This document shows, piece after piece, positions 7,590 through 17,868 of a DNA stretch of 36,393 nucleotides (positions are counted from its first letter, which is position 1; each line of letters starts with the position of its first letter). Source of the stretch: an uncultured Bacteroidales bacterium (GTDB taxonomy: Bacteria > Bacteroidota > Bacteroidia > Bacteroidales > Muribaculaceae); the NCBI GenBank assembly GCA_902768435.1, contig CACXLJ010000021.1, forward strand, positions 1 to 36,393, read 5' to 3'. The notes below the pieces were generated by a model that saw nothing but the letters and a program-made list of their open reading frames with translations, had not been told where the DNA came from and did not search any database. Position numbers and translations under genes: made by a program.

Positions 7590-10500
7590 CTACTTGGCGA
7601 GCGACATATTCAATGAAATGCCATAATTACTGTTAGTGGTCGGGTATGCTGACGACGACACCAGCGGCGTGTTGACCTGATGATCGAAGTAGGCCCCGAT
7701 CGTCACTCGCTTGCTCATCACATAATTGGCCGTGAAGTTGATGCCCAGGGTCTTAGTGCCGCTTGTGGGCTGTGTAGTGCGCACATCAATCTTGCGAATC
7801 AAAGCCGTGTTGTTACTGTATTGCAGATCAAACTTGAGCGTCAGGTCGTTGCTCACACCCTGCTGCTTGTTCTTGATCTTGAGCACCGAGTTGAAATTAG
7901 CAATCTTGTAACCGGCACCAATCACAAACGACTTAGACAACGCCTCGACTAACTGGCCTGCCGATGAGTTGAGCGACAGCGTGCGGCTATCACGATACTC
8001 AATGTTGAAGGTCATGCCGTTGTTCAATGTGGCATTCACACCCAGCAGCGGGGCAAATTTCTCGGTAAGGGTTATCGACGAGATGTTGTAAGGTGACGAT
8101 GGTATGGGAGCACCGGTCAAAGCGTTCTGGGTGAAGCCCAGCCCCTCGCCTATCGTTACCCAGTCGCTGTAGCTCGAGTAAGAACCCACCTGATAGGTAC
8201 ACTGATAGGCATGAGTGAGCGTGAAGCTCTTGAAATGCTTGTTGAAGAAGGGCAGTTTCGACAATCCGTCGTAGGTGACACGCCAGTTAGGCAGTATCTC
8301 CTTCAACGACGGGAAGGGGCTCAAAGTAACCTTCTTGGGATTCTTGCCCGAATAAGCAGCCATGAATGCAGGTATCAGCACATCTGAACTCATCTGGTTC
8401 ACTGTACCGTTGTCGGGATTGAATTCGGCATTGGCATAAATGGTTCCGTTGATAAAGCCACGGTCGGGATAACTTTCTCCTGTATATTGCGACTGAACGC
8501 GCTCGGCCACAATAGGGATGTTTTCAAGGAACTTGTCGAACGCTGCGCTATGATAGTCGTTCTTGGCGCTCACCCCACGCAGGGCGGTGGCAATTGCCAT
8601 GTGAGTCTTGGTGTAGCTGCCCGAATACACTGTGGCCATGTCGTTGTACATGAACTGCAGCTGGCTCGTGCGGTTATCGGTGCGGTTGCCAGTGAGAGTG
8701 ATCTTGAGGCCACGGATGGGTTCAAGCTGAATCTCGGCAGAGAACTCTTGAGTCTTGGCAAAGAGGGCGGGCGAAGTCATGCTCTCGTCGCACAACAGCC
8801 AGCCACGCTCCTTGGCCTTATCGATATAGCTCTCGTCGGTAAAGCCAAATGCAAAGTCAAGACCGGGAGCCATCACATCGTAACGAGTAGTCTGGCCGAA
8901 GATGTCGCCGATTTCAGGTTTGAACTGCGGCAACGAGAGCGAGCGTGTAGTCCTGAACTTCACATTCACATTCTTCACCATCATGGCAAATCGGGTCGTG
9001 TACTGAGCAAACTCATACAGGAATCCCTTCTTGTCGCCCGAAGTGAGCTCCGATATAGTGAGTTTGATGTTTTCGGTTCCCTTGTTCAGGATTTCAATCG
9101 TGTTGTCGTCCTTCACTTCATATTTTACGGGGAAGCGTTTTCCGTCGCTTGTGGTTGCGGTAACACGCACCTTCTTCACATTCATGTTGTGCTTCACAAC
9201 CAGCGTAGTGTCGGCATTCAATTTGAAGGCACGATTGAATTTCTTGGGTTTCTTGGCATTCTTCGTGTCGCGCGACTGCCCGCCCCCCGACGATGAGAAC
9301 CGCTTGTTCACATCTTTCAAGAAAGGTATCTTGTTGTAGAGCTGGTCGAGATTGAAACGCCCATCGATGTTCAACGACGACTGGTTGGCAATCGTGTGGC
9401 CCGAGAACGAGCCGTCGATGACGGTTCCGCGATCCCAGGTGTAGGTTGCATTATAGGAAGCATTGGCCGTGATGAAACTCAAAATGGGTATTGCGCTGAA
9501 CGGTGCCTTGTACGATGCCGTGAATGTCTGGTTGTAGGCCCAAGGCGTGCCCAAGCCCTTGATGCTGCGCATCACGCTGTCTTTCCAGTCACGATACTCA
9601 TCGGGGAACAGTTTCTTGTTCACCTGGCCCATAGGCTCCATGATGTGGGCCGTGGTCTGGGTATTGAGCGACACATTAATCGACTTGGTGAAGTTCCATG
9701 TGATAGAGAACTGGCGGTCCCACAGGAAGTTCTTGCTCACCGACACTGGCAGTTCCACATCGATGTCGGTCTCGTTGCGCGTTTGCTGCTCATAGTAGTA
9801 ACGCGACATGTTGGTGTTAAACGCAATGGATGCAGGCAACCAGTGGATTTCCCACTCTCTGAAGAACTTCAGGTTCTTGTTCTTCTCGCTAATGAGTTTC
9901 TTGAACGGGGTGAAAGGCTTCACATAGGGCACCCAGCTATACTGGAAGCTGCCGCGATAGTCATTCGTGTTCTCATACACATTGTCGGGGTCGCTAATGT
10001 GCGTCTTGCTGAACGAGTAACTGAATGTGAAGTTGGCAGGGTCCCAAGGCATCGGGTTCTTGCTCTTCACATCAAATTTCAAGCCCGAGACACTGAAGTT
10101 CTGCACCGTGTGGCGCGACACTGCATAGGCATTGATCGAATCTTTTTGTGCATCGGTTTCGCAAGCGTCGATAGCATCTTTCAGCAGCACATCCTGATCA
10201 AGAGGATTATACTTGGGAGTGGTCTTCTCATTGCTGTAAGAGTAATAGACGGGAGCATGGAGTTTCACCTTCTCGGGCAGGAAGCGGCCCATGTCGGCCT
10301 GCACTGCCACATTATACTGGTCGTAGTTGTCGAGTCGACGATGACTCAGGCCCTGATCAACCGCGCCAAAGCCCGCAGTTTCCTTGTGCATGCCCACATT
10401 CACAGTGGCAATGTCGCTCATGCTCAAGCTCAAACTTGCCTTGGCAGCCCAGCCGCCGTCCTGGTCAAAATCGGTCACACGCAATTCGTCGACCCAAACG

Positions 10501-13500
10501 GTACAGTCCTTAGTCGAGTTAGAGTTGTTACGCACACCAATCATCATCACGCGCACCTCGCTCAACGACGGGTTACCCATCACCGTCACGCGGTTGTTGG
10601 GGTGCTCGGGGTCTTGTTCAAGATAACGCGTGTAGTAGGATATGCCCTCTTCGCCGGCCATTTTCTTCATGTTGCGGTTCTTCTTCACCTGTGGCAGCAG
10701 GTTGAGGTTCAGGTCGAGCATGTTCTCCTCGGGCCACACCTTCAGACGGTCGGCGGTACTGTTGGTGCTGTAGTGGCCAGCAGGGGTCACCACAAGAGGT
10801 ATTTCATATTCATAGTAGTTGTTCTTCACATCCGAACCCAAGCGGACGAACACCGACACATCGCCGTTCTTGAGACCAGTGGCATCGTCAACAAATGCTT
10901 CGTTGTGCACAAACATCTGCAGACGCTTGTAGATGCGCAGATCAAGGCCAGAGTTCCTGTACACGCCACGGGCATCACCTGCCTGCAGGTGTTCGACCTT
11001 CATTTGCATCGACTGCTCGTTGAGCTGAGTAACCTGCGACTGACCCGAGTCGATGATTCGGCTCACGCCCGGAGGCAGCACATAGTTCACAGGCTCGCGC
11101 GAAGCGTTCTCCTCAATGTTCACTGTGTTCACATTAATCGAACCATCGGCAGGAGCGTCGCCACGCAAGTTCAGGTTGTAGTCATAGTTGCGCCACTCGC
11201 CACGCACCAGTTCCAGGCTTGCGAAACGCAAGTGGGTGGGTTTCTTGAACTGAGTGAGGAACATGCGCATGAAGCGAATGGTAGTAAAGTCGTTGATCGA
11301 CCCCACCCTCTTATCATATTCGCGCAGCGGAATGCTGAACTGGTACCAAGTTACATGCTGGTCTTTACCATCGCGGGTGCGCTGCACGGCATTCTGCTTG
11401 TCGACGATGAAGTTGCGGCCCACCTCCAAGTCTTCGGGCCTGATTGAGATCCTGTACTGGAAGTAACGCTCATACTCATTGAGTGTGTTGTCTTGGTTGA
11501 TATCCTCCACATCGGGCACACTGCGCGACGACTGATACATGCGGTCCGAAGCGTCCTCTTGCGACAGCGAGTTGCCCTCGGTGCCGTTATAATGCTTGTA
11601 ACGCTCAAGAATCGAGAGGCGCTGCTCGTCGTAGTCATACCCCCTGAAGAAGTGGTAATTGTCACCGGCAGGGTCGTTCAGTGGCGAGAACTGGTCGCCC
11701 TCCATGCGGGCAATGGCGTCGGGCGAGAGTTTCTTACGCAAGTTCTCTACATAGTTCCTATAGGTGGGGAAAGTCATCTCCTGAGCGGTCGAGAGTCCGT
11801 TCAAACCCACATCCTGCAGCACACGAGAGCCCGCAGCATTGTCGAATGCATAGGTCATTGAGGTCTTGTTCGATACTCTACCCCAATTGGTGGTGCGCAC
11901 ATAGGCTGTGTCACCATCATTTATAGGCAGGCCGTTCTCATAAGATTTCAGTCCGTCTCTCAAGATGTCCTCACTCACCTCACCCAAGTTGATGTAGAGG
12001 TCACCGCCATCATAGTTTGGATTATTTGGATCCAGGAACGGGTCGAGCATCCAGAACTGGATATACTCGATATTCGATTGCTCAAAGTTGGTGTTGTCAA
12101 GCTTGCGCATGATACCACCCCAACGCTTTTCGGGATTCAACAAGTTGCCCTCGCTGTCGATATCGGCATCGTCCAGGTTATAGGGACCACGCTCTTCGGG
12201 ATAGTAAGAAAGGTTCAGCGTCTGAATGGTCGATGCCTCGCCATAGTTCAACTCGCGGCCGGGGAACACCTCGCTATAGGGGATGTCGCGCACATAGGGA
12301 TTGGAAAGTTGTTCAAGGTCGTTCTTGATGTAACCTGGCACAAACGACGAATTGCGCTGCGTGAACAAGCGGTCGATATAGTACCACGACAGCAAAGCAC
12401 GGTTCTTGCCATAGTTCACATCGTTTGACAGCGATGCCTCGGGGAACAGAGGTTTGGCACCATTGTCATACGGTGTAGAGGCCAAGAACCACGAATAAGG
12501 CGAACGCAGGTCGATGCCCGATTGCGTCGACTCGAAGTCATCGATATACGAGCTACCGGCATTAGAGCCTGTTCTTGCCTGATGTGGTATCAACTGGGCG
12601 AACTCACCCTTGAAACTCAATGTCGAGGGTGCAGTAGCGTTCACTGTGGGAATCTTGTTCAGCAGGTTGGTAAGCCACATGAACTTCGTGTTATACGACG
12701 CGTTCACGCCCCAAATCGTGTTCTTCACAAGTTCATCGCCAATCGACACTTTCTCGGTGAGCGCCTTCTCGCCATAGTGCATGATGGTACCTCCCACATG
12801 GAAATCTTTATTGAACGCATAGTCCAAGTCCAAACCCAGCAGTGTCTTGCGCTGCATGCTGAAGGTCGACTGGTTTTCAAGCGACACACTAATGTTGGTT
12901 CCTGCATCAATCAGGCTCTGGTTGGTGATGGTCACCGTTCCCATGTTGTAATCCACAGTATAGTCGCTGTTCTCAGTCAGTGGCACACCGCCAGCGGTCA
13001 CAATCACCGACCCGCGAGGCACATTCATCGCATTCAGCTTAATGGTATTGCCCGACGACGACTGATACTCACCCTGAAGCACAAACTTGTTCTTGTCCTG
13101 ATATTGGCGAGCCACGGTCAGCGTCGAGTCATAGAGTTCGGTATACACATAGTTCTTGGCGATGTTCTCGTCTCCAATGGCATTGGCAAGGAAACGGCCA
13201 AAAGGCTCAACCACGGGGAAGATGACCCTGCCCTTCGACGAAACCACGGTGTAGCCTTCCAAGAAGTCGAAACGACCGTCGCGGTTAAACTCCTTGTTAG
13301 CATCCAGGCGGTCGAGGTTCAGTACCTGAATAAGGGGATCACCATTAATACGGCCTGCCGGAATATAGTTAAGCTGCGTGCCAGTGGTATCGCTCAGGTA
13401 TTTCACATTGAGCTTGAAATTCTTTTCCTGCACCTGATAGGAACCCAGCGAGTAAACATTTTTCATCATCAGGTGCCACATGGGCGTTTTGGGCGACACA

Positions 13501-15065
13501 GTCGTGCTCTTCAGCATCTTCACATAAAGCGACTGATCGGTCGATGTGATATCGCCTGAGAATTCACCCACCTGATAGGTTTTGCCTCGATAGGTATATT
13601 GGTAGGCCACAGCCAGCACCTCATCGGCGTTCAGTGCCGTGTTGAGCGACAGATAGCCCAGCGATTTGTTCAAGGTGTATTCGCTCGCCTGCAGCAGTCG
13701 GGCGCTCTCAATCTTCTCGTAGTCGCGTCCGCCCTCGATGCCATAGGCAGTAAGGGGCTCCAATGCGGTCGTCACCTCACTGATGTAACGCGCCCGAGGA
13801 TACTGTTCCTTAATTTCAGATAACTCAGTGTTCGATGTGTTGTTCGGATTAGGCTGCGTAGGATCGCCCACCCAGTGGTCGTTCAAGATGTGAGAGTTCT
13901 CACCCACATCCATGAAAGCAACCAGGTTGCGTGATTCGTTGAAGGAACCGCGCTTGTTGGTCACCCACACCTCAATGCGGTTAATCTCAATACCCGATGA
14001 CACGAGCGGCAACTTAGAGCACCAGGTGTCGTAGTTGTCACGGAAGAAATGACCCAGGAAGAAGTGCTTGTTCTGTTCATAGGCATCGGCCTGAACATAG
14101 AAGGGCGTGGTTTGCGAACCGCCTTTCGTGTTCACAGTCTGTGATTCAGAATTTTGCTGCGAAACCAGTGCGGTTGCTGTCAACTTGCCGAATTGCAACT
14201 TCGCCTTGATACCAAACAGAGCCGCACTACCCCTAATGAGCGACGAACCAGTGGTCATGCTCACATTACCCGCCTCAAGGTTCTTGATGATCTCATCTTC
14301 CTTTCCCTCGTAGGCGAGTTTCAGGTTCTTGTTGTCAAACTCAAATGTCGCATCGGTGTTGTAAGTCATGTTGAACTTCATCTTGTCGCCCACCGAAGCG
14401 GTTATCGTAGCCTGAATCTTCTGGTCAAAGTCAAAGTAGGTCTTTCGCCGTGCCGACACCATGAGTGCAGGGTTGTCGGTCTTGTTGCTCTTGATGCCCA
14501 TGTTGATGGTCACCGAGCCCTGTGTCTTGAGCTGCACACCACCAGGACCGAACACCGACTCAAGCGGGCCCAGCCCAAACTGCATATCAAGGAAGTTAAA
14601 CGGCTGATTCTTCTTTTGCTCAGCAGTTTCAGAATTCTTTTGACGGTAATACTCCTGCATTGACTGCCTCAAGGCAATATTCTCATACTCCTCAGGAGTG
14701 AGCAGGAATGGAGTCATGATATCGTTGTCACCAATCTTGGTGTGTATCACATAATGACCTGTTTCATAGTCATATTCGGCTGTCGTAGTGATGTTGCTGG
14801 GGTTCTTCAGGTCGGTGGGACTCTGCACAAATTGCAGGTCTTCGTAACTCTGCGACAATTTGTCGTTCACATCAAAGCGCAAGTTCATCGAGTCCTTGGT
14901 CCAGCGGTTTGTCATGCCGTCGGGGCGAGGGGGCGGTGGCGGCGATTTTGGATTTTCGGTTTTAGCGTTTTGAGCAGTCGCTACCGCACAACTCAGCAAA
15001 GCTGCACACAGTGTGAGCAGCGTTCGTTTTAACAATATTTTAGTTTTTTTAAGCCTCAAAGCCAT
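7590..15065 (-). CDS. sprA: Cell-surface protein SprA, outer-membrane translocon of the type IX secretion system
   Basis: The 2491-residue protein has a signal peptide (residues 1-31, ending CAVATA) and a Pro-rich stretch directly after it (SPPPPPRPDG, 41-50). Alternating aromatic, polar and glycine-rich beta strands follow to the end (GISLNMSLAK). Length and pattern match SprA/Sov, known to form a very large 36-strand outer-membrane barrel through which cargo with a T9SS C-terminal domain leaves the periplasm. The long strand-rich body contains family-typical segments such as YIDDFESTQSGIDLRSPYSW and CTVWVDELRVTDFD. The frame is intact with no stop or shift. It follows ruvA by 45 bp with no promoter of its own visible, and the ruvA-sprA pairing is common in Bacteroidota. 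A subtilase with a T9SS-like sorting domain lies about 3 kb upstream of this gene. Confidence 0.96.
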   Translation of the reverse strand: MALRLKKTKILLKRTLLTLCAALLSCAVATAQNAKTENPKSPPPPPRPDGMTNRWTKDSMNLRFDVNDKLSQSYEDLQFVQSPTDLKNPSNITTTAEYDYETGHYVIHTKIGDNDIMTPFLLTPEEYENIALRQSMQEYYRQKNSETAEQKKNQPFNFLDMQFGLGPLESVFGPGGVQLKTQGSVTINMGIKSNKTDNPALMVSARRKTYFDFDQKIQATITASVGDKMKFNMTYNTDATFEFDNKNLKLAYEGKEDEIIKNLEAGNVSMTTGSSLIRGSAALFGIKAKLQFGKLTATALVSQQNSESQTVNTKGGSQTTPFYVQADAYEQNKHFFLGHFFRDNYDTWCSKLPLVSSGIEINRIEVWVTNKRGSFNESRNLVAFMDVGENSHILNDHWVGDPTQPNPNNTSNTELSEIKEQYPRARYISEVTTALEPLTAYGIEGGRDYEKIESARLLQASEYTLNKSLGYLSLNTALNADEVLAVAYQYTYRGKTYQVGEFSGDITSTDQSLYVKMLKSTTVSPKTPMWHLMMKNVYSLGSYQVQEKNFKLNVKYLSDTTGTQLNYIPAGRINGDPLIQVLNLDRLDANKEFNRDGRFDFLEGYTVVSSKGRVIFPVVEPFGRFLANAIGDENIAKNYVYTELYDSTLTVARQYQDKNKFVLQGEYQSSSGNTIKLNAMNVPRGSVIVTAGGVPLTENSDYTVDYNMGTVTITNQSLIDAGTNISVSLENQSTFSMQRKTLLGLDLDYAFNKDFHVGGTIMHYGEKALTEKVSIGDELVKNTIWGVNASYNTKFMWLTNLLNKIPTVNATAPSTLSFKGEFAQLIPHQARTGSNAGSSYIDDFESTQSGIDLRSPYSWFLASTPYDNGAKPLFPEASLSNDVNYGKNRALLSWYYIDRLFTQRNSSFVPGYIKNDLEQLSNPYVRDIPYSEVFPGRELNYGEASTIQTLNLSYYPEERGPYNLDDADIDSEGNLLNPEKRWGGIMRKLDNTNFEQSNIEYIQFWMLDPFLDPNNPNYDGGDLYINLGEVSEDILRDGLKSYENGLPINDGDTAYVRTTNWGRVSNKTSMTYAFDNAAGSRVLQDVGLNGLSTAQEMTFPTYRNYVENLRKKLSPDAIARMEGDQFSPLNDPAGDNYHFFRGYDYDEQRLSILERYKHYNGTEGNSLSQEDASDRMYQSSRSVPDVEDINQDNTLNEYERYFQYRISIRPEDLEVGRNFIVDKQNAVQRTRDGKDQHVTWYQFSIPLREYDKRVGSINDFTTIRFMRMFLTQFKKPTHLRFASLELVRGEWRNYDYNLNLRGDAPADGSINVNTVNIEENASREPVNYVLPPGVSRIIDSGQSQVTQLNEQSMQMKVEHLQAGDARGVYRNSGLDLRIYKRLQMFVHNEAFVDDATGLKNGDVSVFVRLGSDVKNNYYEYEIPLVVTPAGHYSTNSTADRLKVWPEENMLDLNLNLLPQVKKNRNMKKMAGEEGISYYTRYLEQDPEHPNNRVTVMGNPSLSEVRVMMIGVRNNSNSTKDCTVWVDELRVTDFDQDGGWAAKASLSLSMSDIATVNVGMHKETAGFGAVDQGLSHRRLDNYDQYNVAVQADMGRFLPEKVKLHAPVYYSYSNEKTTPKYNPLDQDVLLKDAIDACETDAQKDSINAYAVSRHTVQNFSVSGLKFDVKSKNPMPWDPANFTFSYSFSKTHISDPDNVYENTNDYRGSFQYSWVPYVKPFTPFKKLISEKNKNLKFFREWEIHWLPASIAFNTNMSRYYYEQQTRNETDIDVELPVSVSKNFLWDRQFSITWNFTKSINVSLNTQTTAHIMEPMGQVNKKLFPDEYRDWKDSVMRSIKGLGTPWAYNQTFTASYKAPFSAIPILSFITANASYNATYTWDRGTVIDGSFSGHTIANQSSLNIDGRFNLDQLYNKIPFLKDVNKRFSSSGGGQSRDTKNAKKPKKFNRAFKLNADTTLVVKHNMNVKKVRVTATTSDGKRFPVKYEVKDDNTIEILNKGTENIKLTISELTSGDKKGFLYEFAQYTTRFAMMVKNVNVKFRTTRSLSLPQFKPEIGDIFGQTTRYDVMAPGLDFAFGFTDESYIDKAKERGWLLCDESMTSPALFAKTQEFSAEIQLEPIRGLKITLTGNRTDNRTSQLQFMYNDMATVYSGSYTKTHMAIATALRGVSAKNDYHSAAFDKFLENIPIVAERVQSQYTGESYPDRGFINGTIYANAEFNPDNGTVNQMSSDVLIPAFMAAYSGKNPKKVTLSPFPSLKEILPNWRVTYDGLSKLPFFNKHFKSFTLTHAYQCTYQVGSYSSYSDWVTIGEGLGFTQNALTGAPIPSSPYNISSITLTEKFAPLLGVNATLNNGMTFNIEYRDSRTLSLNSSAGQLVEALSKSFVIGAGYKIANFNSVLKIKNKQQGVSNDLTLKFDLQYSNNTALIRKIDVRTTQPTSGTKTLGINFTANYVMSKRVTIGAYFDHQVNTPLVSSSAYPTTNSNYGISLNMSLAK

Positions 15066-15110
15066 CTTTATTATCTCTTTAATTCCACGATTTCACAAGC
15101 GCAATGATGT

Positions 15111-15701
15111 TTACATCATTTTGAGTGCGCGCTTGATGGCATCTTCAACCGAGAGCGAGGCATTTTCTTTAAATAGTTTATTCAGAGCCTTTTGCGATGC
15201 CGCTTGACTAAATCCGAGCATCACAAGTGCCGCTAAAGCCTCTTCAAACACATCGCTTGTAGAGCCACCACTATCTAATAACGAAACAGATGGCATTTTT
15301 ATTTTATCCTTCAAGTCAACAATAATGCGCTGGGCAGTTTTTGCTCCCACGCCTTTCACTGCTTTCATGCTGGCCACATTGCCGCTTGCAATGGCTTGTT
15401 CCAGATCGCTCACCGACAATGACGACTGTATCATGCGCGCTGTGTTCGGTCCCACTCCGCTCACGCTGATGAGCAGCATGAACAATTCACGCTCGCGTTT
15501 CTCGGCAAAACCATAAAGCACATGGGCGTCCTCTCTGATGGCCTCATAAATATAGACTTTCACCTCGCCACCTTTCTCGGCATTGTGTAACTGATTGTAG
15601 GTTGTGAGTGAGATGTTCACCATATAACCCATGCCCTGATTATCAACCACAACATAGGCTGGAGTCAATTCGGCAACTGCGCCTTTTATATAATCTATCA
15701 T
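15111..15701 (-). CDS. ruvA: Holliday junction branch migration protein RuvA
   Basis: The 196-residue protein is the usual size for RuvA, the tetrameric DNA-junction-binding partner of the RuvB motor in recombinational repair. Domain I is an OB fold (residues 1-65, starting MIDYIKGAVAELTPAYVVVD). Domain II has two helix-hairpin-helix motifs, LISVSGVGPNTARMIQ and MKAVKGVGAKTAQRIIVDLK. A linker around 140-150 leads to domain III, the small RuvB-binding helical domain (ALVMLGFSQAASQKALNKLF). ATG start at 15701. A consensus promoter lies 27-58 bp upstream, and ruvA appears to lead a two-gene unit with sprA, 45 bp downstream. ruvB and ruvC are not in the window. Confidence 0.97.
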   Translation of the reverse strand: MIDYIKGAVAELTPAYVVVDNQGMGYMVNISLTTYNQLHNAEKGGEVKVYIYEAIREDAHVLYGFAEKRERELFMLLISVSGVGPNTARMIQSSLSVSDLEQAIASGNVASMKAVKGVGAKTAQRIIVDLKDKIKMPSVSLLDSGGSTSDVFEEALAALVMLGFSQAASQKALNKLFKENASLSVEDAIKRALKMM

Positions 15702-15727
15702 ATATAGTTATTTTTCAAAATAAAGGT

Positions 15728-15759
15728 CAAAATTACATATTTTTCCTCACCCCACCAAA
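15728..15759 (-). promoter_or_regulatory. Consensus Bacteroidota promoter for ruvA-sprA
   Basis: On the minus strand TTTG (15759-15756) is followed by a 20-bp spacer and TAATTTTG (15735-15728), matching TTTG-N19/20-TAnnTTTG exactly. It sits between the stop of the dockerin subtilase (15793) and the ruvA ATG (15701), giving a leader of roughly 20 nt. No T-tract terminator is visible between the subtilase gene and this promoter, so readthrough from the upstream operon is possible. Confidence 0.75.
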
Positions 15760-15792
15760 TTTCACCCGCACCCTGCCAGCCAGGCGCAATTC

Positions 15793-17868
15793 TTATAGAC
15801 CCAGAATCATGTTCACCAACGCTGCAACATCGCTCACATTCACTCGTCCATCGCCATTCACATCGTCATTCATGGCATCGTCTTCGGTGATTTCTAAAAT
15901 ACTGTTGATCAGCGCAGTCACATCACTCACATTCACCCGTCCGTCAGCATTCACATCGCCTTGAACTGCACCTGTAAGCACATAGCGCAGACCCGCCGTA
16001 GCATCAAGTTTTCCAAACCCGTATTTGCGGACATCGGCATCGGCAAGATAGCGGTCGCGGTAGCAAGTCTTTTTCAAGACTTCACGCACATCACTCGGAC
16101 ACAGTTCAGGATTTGCCTCAAGCCAAAGAGCAACTGCACCTGCCACCACTGGCGACGCCATCGATGTGCCAAAATCTAAACCAAAAGCATATCGTTCATC
16201 GCCGATGGTCACATAACTATTGACCCAACGCGGATTTTCGTTTTGCTGTGTGTAATAACGGTTATAGGACGACACCACTGACATGCCCGGCGCAATCACA
16301 TCGGGCCGCATCACACCTTTAGCATCAGGGCCATAGGACGAGAAGTTCACCACCTCATAAAGCCGCACGCCCGAAGTCAGAGTGCTATTGTTACCCGACA
16401 GCACTGCAGCCTGAGCTCGGCTGTAAAAAGCGCCTACCGAGATGGTCGAATCGCCTGTTGCGAGGTCGCTGATCGACATCTCGCTGCAGCCATGCATCCA
16501 TAATGGGTCATCGGGCCGAAAACTGTGCATACGCAGACCGGAACTCCAGCTCATCAGTTCACACGAATCATGCGGAGCAAACTGAAGACCCAGAAGCAGA
16601 CTGTCGGGCAAATGCCCCGTCTTGACATTGAACACCGAGTGAAACTTGTGCAGCCGCTCAAAGGCATAGTCAACACAATCATCGCCATAATCCTCGCCAA
16701 ATGCAGCACCCAATTCCACATGAAACACACTATCGGCAACCAACTCGCTGTATTCATAAAGCGGAGACCATTTCACAATCTCGCTGGTGGTTCTGTCCAT
16801 AAGCACAAACCGCAAGTCATGAGGCACATCATTAGTGGCCCACACACTCACATAGCCCGACACATTGGAATCGTGCTTCGAGTTGGTCAGTATGGCCGTC
16901 ACAGTATCGCCAAGCGATACCCAAGGAGATTGAGCATACAGGTAACTCGTCCCGTCGTTACCGGCCGCCAGCACACAAATGCGCCCCTTACCACTCAACG
17001 CATCCATCAGGTGGCACAACATCGAAGAGCCGTCGTGAGCCCCATCGTGAGAACTAATGCTCATATTCACCACAGCCGGCATGCCGGCACGATTGGCATA
17101 GTCAAAAATATAGTTCAGCGAATTGGCTATGTTCACATCGGTCAAGGCATCTTCGGGCATGGAGCACAACACAAGGGTTGCTTCAGGGGCCACTCCGAAG
17201 AACGGTTTTCCACGGTAACTGCCTGCCGCTGTTCCTGTTGTATGGGTGCCGTGCGAGAGCGTAGTGCAATCGGTGGTCAGCTGTGCTATTTCTTCAGGTG
17301 TTTCATAAGCACTGCCAGGCAAGGTTATGCCATCAATCACAGGCGAAATGCCGGTAGTGTCGGCTGGCATATAGGCACCTGCCACCCTGCTCACGCCATT
17401 GCTGTCACACAGGTTGATATGGTTGAAATCAATGCCCACATCAATCATGCCCACTATGATCCCTTTTCCTGTGTAGGTAGCGGGGAGCGAAATGCCCTCA
17501 TGCGCAGCATCGACACGGCATAGGTAGCGAGCCGTGTCGTTACACAACGACATGGGTTGAGCCATAGTTACACGATGCACATCGCATTGATTCCCTAAGC
17601 GAGGCAATGCATTTAATGGAATGCGAGCCGTAAGTATATTGCCCACACGCATATACACCTGGATTCCAAGTTCCTTAAGTTGTGCCACTGTGAAGTCATC
17701 GCCCACCTCGATAAAAGCATCAAACGATTGGTTCTCACCAATGGCAGAGAACTTAGACTGTGTTTGGGCCAACTGCAGACGGCTCTTTGCCGACAAAACA
17801 CGCTGGGCATGCGCCATCAAGCAAAATGACACGCACAACAGCAGCAATATCGGCAGTTTGATTCTCAT
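15793..17868 (-). CDS. Secreted S8 subtilisin-like serine protease with C-terminal dockerin module
   Basis: The 691-residue protein has a signal peptide (residues 1-21, ending MAHA), a short propeptide-like region and an S8 peptidase domain with an intact triad. Asp143 lies in GMIDVGIDFNH, His206 in LSHGTHTTGTAAG and Ser569 in FGTSMASPVVAGA. The oxyanion-hole Asn304 is in AAGNDG. A beta-rich insert of about 160 residues separates the Asn and Ser segments. Residues 637-691 form a type I dockerin: two calcium-binding loops (GDVNADGRVNVSDV and DDVNGDGRVNVSDV), each followed by a short helix ending NSIL or NMIL. It lacks the T9SS-type tail seen in its upstream paralog. Its ATG overlaps that gene's stop by 4 bp (ATGA), implying translational coupling. 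The substrate is unknown; secretion across the outer membrane is inferred. Confidence 0.93.
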   Translation of the reverse strand: MRIKLPILLLLCVSFCLMAHAQRVLSAKSRLQLAQTQSKFSAIGENQSFDAFIEVGDDFTVAQLKELGIQVYMRVGNILTARIPLNALPRLGNQCDVHRVTMAQPMSLCNDTARYLCRVDAAHEGISLPATYTGKGIIVGMIDVGIDFNHINLCDSNGVSRVAGAYMPADTTGISPVIDGITLPGSAYETPEEIAQLTTDCTTLSHGTHTTGTAAGSYRGKPFFGVAPEATLVLCSMPEDALTDVNIANSLNYIFDYANRAGMPAVVNMSISSHDGAHDGSSMLCHLMDALSGKGRICVLAAGNDGTSYLYAQSPWVSLGDTVTAILTNSKHDSNVSGYVSVWATNDVPHDLRFVLMDRTTSEIVKWSPLYEYSELVADSVFHVELGAAFGEDYGDDCVDYAFERLHKFHSVFNVKTGHLPDSLLLGLQFAPHDSCELMSWSSGLRMHSFRPDDPLWMHGCSEMSISDLATGDSTISVGAFYSRAQAAVLSGNNSTLTSGVRLYEVVNFSSYGPDAKGVMRPDVIAPGMSVVSSYNRYYTQQNENPRWVNSYVTIGDERYAFGLDFGTSMASPVVAGAVALWLEANPELCPSDVREVLKKTCYRDRYLADADVRKYGFGKLDATAGLRYVLTGAVQGDVNADGRVNVSDVTALINSILEITEDDAMNDDVNGDGRVNVSDVAALVNMILGL

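Noticed and set aside
9396..11447. A 683-codon open frame on the plus strand
   Set aside because: It lies wholly antisense to sprA, with His/Val/Leu-rich low-complexity translation typical of a shadow frame; it matches no family and has no promoter.
15756..15792. Possible terminator hairpin after the dockerin subtilase
   Set aside because: The GC-rich stretch folds only with a bulge and wobbles and has no T-tract on the minus strand, so it does not support a terminator call.
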